In this document: one piece after another, positions 1-8,748 of the stretch
How positions within the stretch are numbered: the first letter of the stretch is position 1
Layout of the letters: each line of letters opens with the position of its first letter
Source of the DNA: Neorhizobium tomejilense
GTDB taxonomy: Bacteria; Pseudomonadota; Alphaproteobacteria; Rhizobiales; Rhizobiaceae
Assembly: GCA_002968845.1 (NCBI GenBank)
Contig: PVBG01000007.1
Coordinates: 1 to 64,000 of the forward strand
Length of the DNA stretch: 64,000 nt
Direction of reading: 5' to 3'
Made by a program: the position numbers and the translations under genes
The notes under the pieces: generated by a model
Told to the model about the DNA's origin: nothing
Databases searched by the model: none
What the model saw: the letters and a program-made list of their open reading frames with translations, nothing else

Positions 1-956
1 GCTGGGAATGGACCCATGGGGTCGCGCTTTTCGGCCTTCTCAAATATTGGCAGCTGACCGGCAATCAGAAGGTGATGGGCATCATCGTCGACTGGTTCGA
101 AGCCCGGCTGGCTGAAGGTACCCCCACAAAGAACATCAACACGGTCGCCCCGTTCCTGACGCTTGCCCATCTCTATGAACTCACGGGGGATCCTCGGTGG
201 CGGCCCTACCTGGAAACATGGGCCGAATGGGTGATGCACGAGATGCCGCGGACCCGCGAAGGCGGGCTGCAGCATATCGTCTATAACAGCGTCAATGATC
301 AGCAGATGTGGGACGACACGCTGATGATGAGCGTGCTGCCGCTTGCCAAAATCGGCCTGGTGCTCAAACGGCCGGAGTTCGTGGAAGAGGCGAAATACCA
401 GTTCCTGGTCCACGCCCAATATCTCTGCGACACGCAGACCGGCCTCTGGTTCCACGGCTGGACGTTCGACGACAATCATAATTTTGCGCGCGCCAGATGG
501 GCACGCGGCAATAGCTGGATCACGATCGCCATTCCGGAATTCGTCGAGCTCCTGGACCTTGCCGAAAACGATCCCCTCCGCCGCCATCTGGTGTCCCTGC
601 TCGGCCGGCAGGCAGCGGCGCTGAAACTCCACCAGCACCCATCGGGCCTGTGGCACACGCTGGTCGATGATACCTCGAGCTATCTGGAAGCCTCGGCGAC
701 CGCCGGCTTCGCCTATGGTTTGATGAAGGGCGTACGCAAGCGGTATCTGGGCATCGAGTATCTGGAAACCGCCGAGCAAGCCATGAAAGGCGTGATCGAC
801 AACATCAGCCCCGGGGGAGAGCTCCAGCAGGTCTCTTTCGGCACGGCGATGGGCGGCGATCTCGATTTCTACCGGCAGATCAAGCTGACATCCATGCCTT
901 ACGGGCAGGCGATGGCGATGCTCTGCCTGACCGAGCTTTTGCGCAGCTTCATCTGA
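1..956 (+). CDS. Unsaturated glycuronyl hydrolase, GH105 family (5' partial)
   Basis: Partial gene: the frame is open from base 3 with WEWTHGVALFGL, the usual N-terminal tryptophan-rich motif of GH88/GH105 (alpha6/alpha6)-barrel hydrolases, so the start lies upstream of the window. Further family motifs are MWDDTLMM (the acidic pair expected at the active site) and WARGNSW. These enzymes remove unsaturated uronic acids from oligosaccharides made by pectate or rhamnogalacturonan lyases, usually in the cytoplasm. The sugar ABC importer and oxidoreductases that follow on the same strand fit a plant-polysaccharide uptake and breakdown operon. An internal GTG at 72 is not the true start because conserved sequence continues upstream. 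YteR/YesR-like substrate (rhamnogalacturonan disaccharide) is the best guess; substrate is inferred. Confidence 0.88.
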   Translation, partial: WEWTHGVALFGLLKYWQLTGNQKVMGIIVDWFEARLAEGTPTKNINTVAPFLTLAHLYELTGDPRWRPYLETWAEWVMHEMPRTREGGLQHIVYNSVNDQQMWDDTLMMSVLPLAKIGLVLKRPEFVEEAKYQFLVHAQYLCDTQTGLWFHGWTFDDNHNFARARWARGNSWITIAIPEFVELLDLAENDPLRRHLVSLLGRQAAALKLHQHPSGLWHTLVDDTSSYLEASATAGFAYGLMKGVRKRYLGIEYLETAEQAMKGVIDNISPGGELQQVSFGTAMGGDLDFYRQIKLTSMPYGQAMAMLCLTELLRSFI

Positions 957-1072
957 CAAGCTGCGCCGAGGAAGAATGGGTGTGTCCGGCAGGAGGAGCC
1001 GGCATGCAACAAGCCATGAACAACCGCATCCGGCGCCCATGAGGCGCTTCGGGTCAGAAGGAGGAGGACGAA

Positions 1073-2356
1073 ATGACCAGACTGACGAGACGAGCATTGT
1101 TGGGCACCATGGGAGCGGCTGCAGCCGCTTGCGCACTTCCGGCCATGCCGGCGTTTGCTGCCGATCGCTCGATCCGGCACTATTGGTGGGGCAATCCGGA
1201 GCGCGACAAGCGCACCTTTGCCGTCATCGACACATTCCAGAAGAAAAACGCCGGTATCGCAGTTTCCGGCGAAACGATCGGCTGGGGCGACTACTGGACC
1301 AAGATGGCGACCCAGACCGCCGGCCGGAACATGGCCGACCTCGTGCAGATGGACTACCGGTTCCTGTTCGAATACGTCAATCGCGGGGCGCTGAAGCCCC
1401 TCGACGAATTCGTCGGCAAGAGCCTGATGATCGCCGACTTCGACAAGGGGCCTCTTGATGGCGGCAAGGTCGATGGAAAGCTTTATGCTCTCAACATCGG
1501 CTCGAACAGCCAGGTCATGGTCCACAACAAGCGCGCCTTCCAGGAAGCGGGCATCGATGCAGACCTGATCAACTGGACCTGGGACGACTTCGCCAAGGCA
1601 TGCGAAAAGATTACCGCCAAGTCCGGCGGCAAGATGAAGGGGTCGGACGATCTGTCCCTGATGATCGAGACCTTCGAATCCTGGGTTCGCCAGAACGGTC
1701 GGGAATTCTACAGCCCAGACGGCAAGGTCACGGCGACAGCCGGTGACGTCACCAGCTGGTGGCAGATGTGGGCCGATCTGCGCAAGGCCGGGGTTGTTCG
1801 CGACAAGAACAAGACCGTCATTCTCGATCCGCCGATTGCCGAGTCGGGCATTGCCGTCGGTGACACCGCCATGTCCCACTACTGGTCCAACCAGCTGGTC
1901 GGCATCCAGGCCGTGGCGAAAGACAAGATCGGTGCCGCCATGGTGCCCCACAAGGCGGGCGGCAAGCCTGGCCAGTTCATCAAGCCGTCGATGTTCCTGT
2001 CTCTCAGCCGGGACGCCAAGGATACCGGGGCCGCAATTGCCTATATGAATGCCTGGGTCAACGATCCTGATATTACCGGCATTCTCGGCCTCGAACGCGG
2101 TATTCCTTGTTCGCCAAAAATCCGCGCGGCGCTGGCCCCGAAGCTCACGGAAGTCGAGAAGCTCTCCGTCGACTATTTCACGGCGATCCAGAGCAAGGTC
2201 GGCCCGCTGCCGGTGCCCGCCCCCAAGGGAGCGGGAGAGGTACGAGACGCCTTCATGCGTATCGGCACCGATGTCGTGCTTGGCAAGGTGGAAGTCGCGA
2301 AAGCCGCCGGCACCTTCATCGAGGATGCCCAGGCGATCATCGAGCGCGCCCAGTAA
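1073..2356 (+). CDS. Sugar ABC transporter substrate-binding protein (CUT1 family)
   Basis: Periplasmic binding protein of solute-binding family 1, 427 aa. The N-terminus has a twin-arginine motif (TRRALLG) followed by an alanine-rich hydrophobic stretch and a likely cleavage after AFA near residue 29, so export through TAT is expected. A strong ribosome site (GGAGGAGG) lies just before the ATG. It would capture the ligand for the two permeases and ATPase that follow. The preceding GH105 enzyme and following oxidoreductases suggest an oligo-uronide or another plant-derived sugar; the exact ligand cannot be read from sequence. A perfect hairpin follows the stop codon and probably limits read-through into the permease genes. 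Confidence 0.92.
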   Translation: MTRLTRRALLGTMGAAAAACALPAMPAFAADRSIRHYWWGNPERDKRTFAVIDTFQKKNAGIAVSGETIGWGDYWTKMATQTAGRNMADLVQMDYRFLFEYVNRGALKPLDEFVGKSLMIADFDKGPLDGGKVDGKLYALNIGSNSQVMVHNKRAFQEAGIDADLINWTWDDFAKACEKITAKSGGKMKGSDDLSLMIETFESWVRQNGREFYSPDGKVTATAGDVTSWWQMWADLRKAGVVRDKNKTVILDPPIAESGIAVGDTAMSHYWSNQLVGIQAVAKDKIGAAMVPHKAGGKPGQFIKPSMFLSLSRDAKDTGAAIAYMNAWVNDPDITGILGLERGIPCSPKIRAALAPKLTEVEKLSVDYFTAIQSKVGPLPVPAPKGAGEVRDAFMRIGTDVVLGKVEVAKAAGTFIEDAQAIIERAQ

Positions 2357-2374
2357 TCGGCGCGGCAATATCAA

Positions 2375-2402
2375 GGCCCCGGCGGCGCCTGCCGCCGGGG
2401 CC
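2375..2402 (+). other. Intercistronic stem-loop after the binding-protein gene
   Basis: Perfect 12-bp stem: GGCCCCGGCGGC at 2375-2386, GCCT loop, complementary arm at 2391-2402, then TCTCTTCC. There is no long T-run, so partial termination or 3'-end protection of the binding-protein mRNA is more likely than full termination. It lies between the binding-protein gene and the first permease. Confidence 0.8.
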
Positions 2403-2428
2403 TCTCTTCCGACAACAAGGTCGTTTCG

Positions 2429-3322
2429 ATGAAACGTTTTTTTGCCCGCAATGCACCGGCCTATGTGTTTCTTCTTCCATGGCTGATCGGATTTTTCCTG
2501 CTCGCGCTTGGGCCAATCCTTGCGTCGCTTTATCTTTCCTTCACCCGCTATGACATGGTGAGCGCGCCCCGATGGATCGGCTGGGGCAATTACGAATACA
2601 TGTTCACGCGGGACCGGCGCTTCTGGAAAGCGCTGGAAGTGACGTTTACCTATGTTGCGCTGGCTGTACCCGCGCGCCTGATCATGGCTCTCGGTGTCGC
2701 CATGCTGCTCGACAAGGGCCTGCGCACGATCGGTCTTTACCGAGCGATCTTCTATCTGCCGTCCCTGCTGGGCGCGTCCATCGCCATCGCCATCCTGTGG
2801 CGCCAGCTTTTCGCCGCCGACGGCGTCGTCAATCAGGTCCTGGCGATGGTGGGAATTCAGGGAGCCTCGTGGATCACCGATCCCGATACCTCGCTTTATA
2901 CGCTGGTGGTGCTGGCCATGTGGCAGTTCGGCTCGCCGATGCTGATCTTTCTGGCGGGCCTGCGCGGCATACCGCGCGATCTTTACGAGGCGGCGGAAAT
3001 CGACGGGACGCCCGGCTGGCGGCAATTCACCCGCATCACCTTGCCGCTTCTTGCCCCGGTGATCTTCTTCAATCTGGTGCTGCAGACGATCGATTCCTTC
3101 AAGACCTTTTCCAGCGCCTTCATCATCTCCAACGGCACCGGCGCTCCGGCGGACAGCCTCCTGTTTTATACGGTCTACCTGTTCAACGAAGCCTTCAAAT
3201 TCTTCCGCATGGGTTATGCATCGGCGCTTGCCTGGTTCCTGTTGGTCATCATAGCGACCTTCACCGCGATCGCTTTCTTCACTTCCAAATATTGGGTGCA
3301 CTATGAAAACGAGCGCGACTGA
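2429..3322 (+). CDS. Sugar ABC transporter permease (MalF/UgpA type)
   Basis: Inner-membrane permease of 297 aa with about six hydrophobic segments, starting with a helix after FFARNAPAYVFLLPW. The EAA loop that docks on the ATPase is visible as EAAEIDGTPGWRQF at about residues 187-200. The length and the MalF-like N-terminus match CUT1 permeases that pair with a MalG-type partner. It is the first gene after the intercistronic hairpin and its end overlaps the next permease by 20 bases, implying translational coupling. Ligand unknown, inferred to be a plant sugar from its neighbours. Confidence 0.93.
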   Translation: MKRFFARNAPAYVFLLPWLIGFFLLALGPILASLYLSFTRYDMVSAPRWIGWGNYEYMFTRDRRFWKALEVTFTYVALAVPARLIMALGVAMLLDKGLRTIGLYRAIFYLPSLLGASIAIAILWRQLFAADGVVNQVLAMVGIQGASWITDPDTSLYTLVVLAMWQFGSPMLIFLAGLRGIPRDLYEAAEIDGTPGWRQFTRITLPLLAPVIFFNLVLQTIDSFKTFSSAFIISNGTGAPADSLLFYTVYLFNEAFKFFRMGYASALAWFLLVIIATFTAIAFFTSKYWVHYENERD

Positions 3323-4220
3323 TCTGGAGCTCGCCATCCAGATGGACGAGGCCGCGCGCGTGGCTCACGAGCTGCGGCTGAAGCGCGACAGACAAAATCG
3401 CAACGGCCGGATCCTGAAGCATATCTTCCTGATCATCGTGTCATGCGTCATGCTCTATCCGCTGTTCTGGCTGCTCGCTTCCTCCTTCAAGCCGGAAAAC
3501 GAGATCTTCGGCAGCCTGACGCTCTGGCCTTCCGAATTTCGGTTCGAGAACTACACCAAGGGCTGGTACGCCCTGCCGATCTCCTTCACCGTCTTTTATG
3601 TGAATTCGGCGATCGTCACCGGCCTGTCGGTGATCGGAAACCTGGTTTCCTGCTCGTTCGCGGCCTATGCCTTTGCGCGATTGAGTTTCACAGGGCGCAG
3701 CTTCTTTTTCGCGCTGATGATGATGACGCTGATGATCCCCTATCACGTAGTTCTCATCCCTCAATATGTTCAGTTCCTGAATCTCGGCTGGGTCGACACC
3801 TATCTGCCGCTGGTGGTGCCGCGTTTCCTCGCCTCCGATGCCTTTTTCATCTTTCTGATGGTGCAGTTCTTTCGACAATTGCCGCGCGAACTGGATGAAG
3901 CGGCGATGATCGACGGCTGCTCGCCCTTCAAGATCTATTGGGCAATCATATTGCCGCTTTCGCTGCCGGCCATGGGCACGGCCGCGATCTTTTCGCTGAT
4001 CTGGGTCTGGGAGGATTTCCTCGCCCCGCTCATCTACCTCAACGACATCAAGAGCTACACCGTGCCCCTGGCGCTTCGCCTCTTCCTCGATCAGGAGGGC
4101 CAGTCCGCCTACGGCCAGATGTTCGCGATGTCGGTTCTTTCACTGGTCCCGGTCGTCATCTTCTTCGTCCTGTTCCAGAAACTCATCGTGCGCGGCATCG
4201 CCACTTCCGGAATGAAATAG
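3303..4220 (+). CDS. Sugar ABC transporter permease (MalG/UgpE type)
   Basis: Second permease of the importer, 305 aa, with a charged cytoplasmic N-terminus of about 35 residues, then six hydrophobic segments. The EAA loop reads EAAMIDGCSPFKIYWAI near residue 198. The start at 3303 overlaps the upstream gene by 20 bases; an internal ATG at 3342 with GGAGC upstream is an alternative start that would shorten the N-terminal tail by 13 residues. The ATPase gene begins 12 bases after its stop, so all transporter genes form one unit. Confidence 0.93.
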   Translation: MKTSATDLELAIQMDEAARVAHELRLKRDRQNRNGRILKHIFLIIVSCVMLYPLFWLLASSFKPENEIFGSLTLWPSEFRFENYTKGWYALPISFTVFYVNSAIVTGLSVIGNLVSCSFAAYAFARLSFTGRSFFFALMMMTLMIPYHVVLIPQYVQFLNLGWVDTYLPLVVPRFLASDAFFIFLMVQFFRQLPRELDEAAMIDGCSPFKIYWAIILPLSLPAMGTAAIFSLIWVWEDFLAPLIYLNDIKSYTVPLALRLFLDQEGQSAYGQMFAMSVLSLVPVVIFFVLFQKLIVRGIATSGMK

Positions 4221-4232
4221 GGAACAAGACGC

Positions 4233-5327
4233 ATGGCAGGATTGACGCTTCGAAACGTCGGCAAGCGCTATGGGGCGCTGTCCATCATCCAGGGGTTGAA
4301 TCTGGACATCCACGACGGCGAGTTTCTTGTTCTCGTCGGTCCATCGGGCTGCGGAAAGTCGACGCTCCTGCGGATGATCGCGGGGCTCGAAGACATCAGC
4401 GAAGGAACGATCTCGATCGGCGGAAAGGTCGTCAACGATCTGCCCGCCTCGAAGCGCGAGCTTTCCATGGTCTTTCAAAGCTACGCTCTTTATCCCCATA
4501 TGAGCGTTCGCAAGAACCTTGCTTTCGGTCTGCAGAACTTCAAGGTTTCGCGCACCGAGGTGGAAAGGCGGGTGGCGGAGGCCGCGCGCATCCTGCAAAT
4601 CGAGCAGCTCATGGACCGCAAGCCGCGCCAGCTTTCCGGCGGCCAGAAGCAGCGAGTGGCGATCGGCAGGTCGATCGTGCGCGAGCCGCAGCTTTTCCTG
4701 TTCGACGAGCCGCTTTCCAATCTGGACGCGGAACTGCGCGTGCAGATGCGGGCGGAACTGGCCTCGCTCTACGCCCGGCTCGGCACCACCATGATCTATG
4801 TGACCCATGACCAGGTGGAAGCGATGACCATGGCAAGCCGGATCGTAGTTCTGCGAGGCGGCAAGATCGAGCAGCTCGGCACGCCCCAGGAACTCTATAC
4901 CCGGCCGCAAAATCTCTTTGTCGCGGGCTTCATCGGCTCGCCGAAGATCAACATGCTGCAGGCGAGAGCGACGCGCGACGCGGGCAGGACCGTGGTATCG
5001 GTGGCCGGCATGCCTGATTTTGCGATTGCCGAGCTTCCGACCGACGATCAGGCACTGACTTTATGCGTGCGGCCTTCGTCTCTGCGTGTCGGCACTGGCG
5101 ATGTCACGGGCGAAGGCACGATCCGGCTGGTGGAATATCTTGGCAGCGAGACCTTGCTGCATATCACCCTGTCTTCAGGCCAGGTCCTGCTGGCCAGCGA
5201 CAATGGGCGAGTGCCCTACCGAATGGGCGATCCGGTCACCATCGGGTTCGACCTCTCCGACCTCCACTATTTCGATGGCGCGGGCAAACGCATCGAACCC
5301 ACCCAGAAAGAAAGCCAGGTACAGTGA
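4233..5327 (+). CDS. Sugar ABC transporter ATP-binding protein (UgpC/MsmK type)
   Basis: Cytoplasmic ATPase of 364 aa powering the importer. Walker A is GPSGCGKST at residues 36-44, the Q-loop is FQSYALYP, the signature LSGGQ is at 134-138 and Walker B ends in LFDEP. The C-terminal third is the TOBE-containing regulatory domain typical of CUT1 ATPases, which may be shared among several sugar systems. The stop codon overlaps the GTG of the next oxidoreductase gene (GTGA), so sugar import and the first catabolic enzyme are translationally coupled. Confidence 0.95.
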   Translation: MAGLTLRNVGKRYGALSIIQGLNLDIHDGEFLVLVGPSGCGKSTLLRMIAGLEDISEGTISIGGKVVNDLPASKRELSMVFQSYALYPHMSVRKNLAFGLQNFKVSRTEVERRVAEAARILQIEQLMDRKPRQLSGGQKQRVAIGRSIVREPQLFLFDEPLSNLDAELRVQMRAELASLYARLGTTMIYVTHDQVEAMTMASRIVVLRGGKIEQLGTPQELYTRPQNLFVAGFIGSPKINMLQARATRDAGRTVVSVAGMPDFAIAELPTDDQALTLCVRPSSLRVGTGDVTGEGTIRLVEYLGSETLLHITLSSGQVLLASDNGRVPYRMGDPVTIGFDLSDLHYFDGAGKRIEPTQKESQVQ

Positions 5328-6619
5328 AGATCGCCATTGTTGGATGCGGCTCACGGCATCAGATGTTCCGCAATTCCGTTGTTGAAGATTATGCCGACAA
5401 ACATGAGATCGTTGCCCTTTGCGACAGCAACGCCCATCGCCTCAGCGAAGCAGCGCGAGCGGCTTCAAGGCCCGGCACGAACGGCGTCGCGACCTATCTC
5501 GCCGCCGATTTCGACCGGCTGATTGCGGAGCAGAGACCGGATACGATTGTCGTCGCAACGCCGGATTTCCTGCATGCCGATTACATCGTCCGTGCCTTCG
5601 AGGCCGGATGCGACGTCATTTGCGAAAAGCCGCTGACGATCGATCTCAGCCGCCTCAAGCAGATCGTCGATGCCCAGGCGCGCACCGGCCGGAAGGTCAC
5701 CGTGACCTTCAACTACCGCTATTCGCCGGCGCGCACCCAGATCAAGGAGCTGATTTCATCCGGAGCGATCGGCACGGTGACGGCGGTCGATTTCCGCTGG
5801 CACCTCGATCGGGTTCACGGCGCCGATTATTTCCGCCGCTGGCACCGCCAGAAGGAAAATTCCGGCGGGCTCCTGGTCCATAAATCAACTCACCATTTCG
5901 ACCTTCTCAACTGGTGGCTGGGGACCGCGCCGACGGAGGTCCTGGCCTCCGGCCGCCGGGTCTTTTATCGCCCGGAAATGGCAATGGAACTTGGTCTTGC
6001 TGGCCGTGGGCCACGCTGCAGCGACTGTCCTGTCGCCCACAAGTGCGATTTCCGGCTCGACCTTGCCGCCGACGAGAACCTGCGCAATCTCTATGTCGAG
6101 GCTGAACACGAAGACGGCTATTTCCGGGATCTCTGCGTATTCGACGAAGAGATCGGTATCGAGGATACGATGCAGGCGCATATCCGCTACGCCTCGGGCG
6201 TCACCGCCAATTACACCCTGACTGCCTATTCGCCCTGGGAAGGGTTGGAGATCAAGTTCCAGGGCACCAAGGGCGACATCACCCATCGCCATGTCGAGGT
6301 CCATGGCGTGTTCGGCGGCAAACGCGCCCATGCGGATGAAGATGCGATCACCACGGAACTTCACCTGGCCGGCGAGCCCGCGCGCCAGCTTGCCGTTCCG
6401 AAGGCAGTGGGGGATCACGGCGGCGCGGATCCGGTCATGCTGGGTTACATCTTTGATCCGGAAAGCATGCAGCCCGATCCTTACGGCCGTGCCTCCGATC
6501 ATGTTGCCGGCGCCTGGTCGATCCTCACCGGCATCGCCGCCAACGCTTCCATCGAGACGGGTTCGCTCGTCAACATCCAATCCATGCTTCGCGCTCGCGG
6601 CATCCACCTGAACAGGTAG
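5324..6619 (+). CDS. Gfo/Idh/MocA family oxidoreductase with Cys cluster
   Basis: NAD(P)-dependent sugar dehydrogenase-like protein, about 431 aa. The Rossmann motif IVGCGSRH lies right after the start; the conserved EKPL lysine motif is present (CEKPLTID) and the HKSTHHFD segment fits the catalytic His region. The start is the GTG that overlaps the ATPase stop by 4 bp; longer upstream sequence in this frame merely overlaps the ATPase gene. The middle of the protein carries RCSDCPVAHKC, a three-cysteine cluster also seen in some related sugar oxidoreductases, possibly metal-binding. Probably oxidises or epimerises the imported sugar; substrate unknown. Confidence 0.9.
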   Translation: MKIAIVGCGSRHQMFRNSVVEDYADKHEIVALCDSNAHRLSEAARAASRPGTNGVATYLAADFDRLIAEQRPDTIVVATPDFLHADYIVRAFEAGCDVICEKPLTIDLSRLKQIVDAQARTGRKVTVTFNYRYSPARTQIKELISSGAIGTVTAVDFRWHLDRVHGADYFRRWHRQKENSGGLLVHKSTHHFDLLNWWLGTAPTEVLASGRRVFYRPEMAMELGLAGRGPRCSDCPVAHKCDFRLDLAADENLRNLYVEAEHEDGYFRDLCVFDEEIGIEDTMQAHIRYASGVTANYTLTAYSPWEGLEIKFQGTKGDITHRHVEVHGVFGGKRAHADEDAITTELHLAGEPARQLAVPKAVGDHGGADPVMLGYIFDPESMQPDPYGRASDHVAGAWSILTGIAANASIETGSLVNIQSMLRARGIHLNR

Positions 6620-6624
6620 TTTCC

Positions 6625-7647
6625 ATGGCTTTTAACCTTCGAATCGGCGTCATCGGCATAGACCACGGACATATCTACGGCATGATCAACGGCATGCGGG
6701 GCGCCGGCGCCACGCTTGTTGCATGGACAACGGGCGACGAGACGCCGGAGGCGGTCCGCAAGACATTCCAGGAAACCTATCCGGATCTGCCCGCCCGGCC
6801 GATGCAGGCCATCCTCGATGACGAGAGCATTGTCCTTGTCCTGTCGTCTGCAATCAACAGCGACCGCGCCGATATCGCAGTGGCGGCGATGGTGCACGGC
6901 AAGGACGTTCTGGTCGACAAACCCGGCTGCACCAGCCTGGAACAGCTGGCAGACATCCAGCGTACCGTCTCGGAGACCGGGCGGCGCTGGGTCGTATCCT
7001 TTTCCGAACGCGTCTCCGTCGAGAGCGCCACCCTGGCGGATCAGCTGGTCGCCGAAGGCCGGATCGGCAAGGTCGTCCAGACGGTCGGTCTTGGACCGCA
7101 TCGCTTGAATGCGCATCTCAGGCCGGATTGGTTCTGGGACAGGACCCGTTGCGGCGGGATTCTTGCCGATATCTGTGCCCATCAGTTCGACCAGTTCCTG
7201 CATTATACCGGCTCGGCCGAGGCACGCGTCGTTTCCGCCCATGTGACCAATGTCGCAAATCCGGATCGGCCCGGATTTCAGGATTTCGGCGAGGTTCTGC
7301 TGGAGGGCAATGGCGGCCGGGGTTATGCCCGGGTCGATTGGCTGACGCCCGACGGTCTTCCCGTCTGGGGCGACGGCAGGATGACCATTCTCGGGACGGA
7401 AGGGTATATCGAGCTGCGCAAATACATCGATATTGCCGGCCACGACGGTCAGGACCACGTTTTTGTGGTCGACAAGTCGGGCGTGCAGCGTTTCGAGGCA
7501 AGCGGCGCCGGAAAGCCCTTCTTCGCCCGCCTGTTTGCCGATGTGGAAAGGCGCACCGAGACGGCCATGGCCCAGTCCCATGCGTTGCTCGCGACCCGGT
7601 TGGGACTGCAGGCGCAACACATCGCCGAAGAGAAGAAAGACCGATGA
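6625..7647 (+). CDS. Gfo/Idh/MocA family oxidoreductase
   Basis: Second of three tandem oxidoreductases, 340 aa. The N-terminal nucleotide fold begins IGVIGIDHGH; the usual EKP motif appears as DKPGC, with the lysine and proline kept. The C-terminal alpha/beta domain includes GGILADICAHQFDQFLHY, the region that carries the catalytic His in this family. Only five bases separate it from the preceding gene and its stop overlaps the next start (ATGA), so the three enzymes are very likely made together. Substrate is not deducible; a keto-sugar or inositol-like pathway is plausible. Confidence 0.9.
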   Translation: MAFNLRIGVIGIDHGHIYGMINGMRGAGATLVAWTTGDETPEAVRKTFQETYPDLPARPMQAILDDESIVLVLSSAINSDRADIAVAAMVHGKDVLVDKPGCTSLEQLADIQRTVSETGRRWVVSFSERVSVESATLADQLVAEGRIGKVVQTVGLGPHRLNAHLRPDWFWDRTRCGGILADICAHQFDQFLHYTGSAEARVVSAHVTNVANPDRPGFQDFGEVLLEGNGGRGYARVDWLTPDGLPVWGDGRMTILGTEGYIELRKYIDIAGHDGQDHVFVVDKSGVQRFEASGAGKPFFARLFADVERRTETAMAQSHALLATRLGLQAQHIAEEKKDR

Positions 7648-8714
7648 CGACGCGCATCCGTGTCGCCGTCATCGGCGCGGGTATAGGCAAGGCGCATCTC
7701 GCCGCTTATGCGCAATTGGCCGATCTTTTCGACGTCCGTTACGTCTGTGACCTCAACCTGCCTCGCGCCGAGGACGCGGCGCAACAGGCTCCCGGCAGCC
7801 GGGTCGTTGCCGACATCAGCGAGGTCTTCGCCGATCCCTGCGTGGATCTGGTCGACATCTGCCTGCCGCCACAACTGCACGCACCGATGACGCTTGCCGC
7901 ACTGGAGGCAGGCAAGCACGTGGTCTGCGAAAAGCCGCTTGCCGGTTCAATAACCGAGGTGCGCCGGATCACCGAGCTTGCCGCACGAGCGGGGCGGCAG
8001 GTCTTTCCCGTATTCCAGTATCGTTATGGAGCCGGCTACCGGGCAGCGCACGAATTGAAGGTCCGGGGCCTGCTGGGCAGGCCTTACGTGGTGGCCCTGG
8101 AGACACACTGGCAACGCGGATCAGATTATTACGCAGAGCGCTGGCGGGGCACCTGGAAAGGCGAGCTCGGCGGCGTGCTCGTCAGTCATGCGTGCCATAT
8201 CCACAACCTGACGACTCATCTCGCGGGAGATGTCGTGGAGGTTGCCGCCTTCCTCGATACACGCGTCAATCCCATCGAGACCGAGGATTGCGCCGTGCTT
8301 TCGATGCGCACCGCAGCGGGGGCGCTGATCACGTCCTCGGTCACCTTGGGTGCGGCCGGAAACAGTTCGCGGCTGAGGATGTGTTTCGAGCATGTCACGG
8401 CCACGTCGGGCACGGAACCCTATCAGATAGGGGCAGGACCGTGGAGGTTCGAAGCAACCGACCCCTCACGACAGCCCGAGGTCGATGCGGCAACGCGAGA
8501 CATACCCGATGTCCTTCCGCGATTTCCGGGACTATTCGCAGATGTCCATGCACGTCTCACCGGCGAACCTGACCTTTACCTGCCGTCGCTTCAGGAAAGT
8601 TATCACTCGATCGAGCTTGTGACGGCAATCTACGCGTCGGCAAGGGAAGGCCAGATCGTACGCCTGCCGCTTTCCGCAGATCACCCCCTCGCTGCGGGCT
8701 GGCTGCCGGTCTGA
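7644..8714 (+). CDS. Gfo/Idh/MocA family oxidoreductase
   Basis: Third tandem oxidoreductase, about 356 aa. Rossmann motif VIGAGIGKAH, EKPLAGS lysine motif and a C-terminal domain with GGVLVSHACHIHNL containing the expected His. The ATG overlaps the preceding stop by 4 bp, which fixes the start; upstream codons in this frame belong to the overlapping previous gene. It is the last gene of this operon and converges on a two-component gene on the other strand. Three different oxidoreductases in a row suggest a multi-step oxidation/epimerisation route rather than simple duplicates, since their sequences are clearly different. Confidence 0.9.
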   Translation: MTTRIRVAVIGAGIGKAHLAAYAQLADLFDVRYVCDLNLPRAEDAAQQAPGSRVVADISEVFADPCVDLVDICLPPQLHAPMTLAALEAGKHVVCEKPLAGSITEVRRITELAARAGRQVFPVFQYRYGAGYRAAHELKVRGLLGRPYVVALETHWQRGSDYYAERWRGTWKGELGGVLVSHACHIHNLTTHLAGDVVEVAAFLDTRVNPIETEDCAVLSMRTAAGALITSSVTLGAAGNSSRLRMCFEHVTATSGTEPYQIGAGPWRFEATDPSRQPEVDAATRDIPDVLPRFPGLFADVHARLTGEPDLYLPSLQESYHSIELVTAIYASAREGQIVRLPLSADHPLAAGWLPV

Positions 8715-8748
8715 ACAGGACAGATATCGCGGAGCCCGAAAGGGGCGC

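Noticed and set aside
899..3337. An 812-codon open frame on the minus strand across the sugar-binding protein and permease genes
   Set aside because: It is antisense to two clear transporter genes with family motifs. High GC at third positions creates long shadow frames. Its composition (many Arg, His, Gly, Gln) resembles no protein family.
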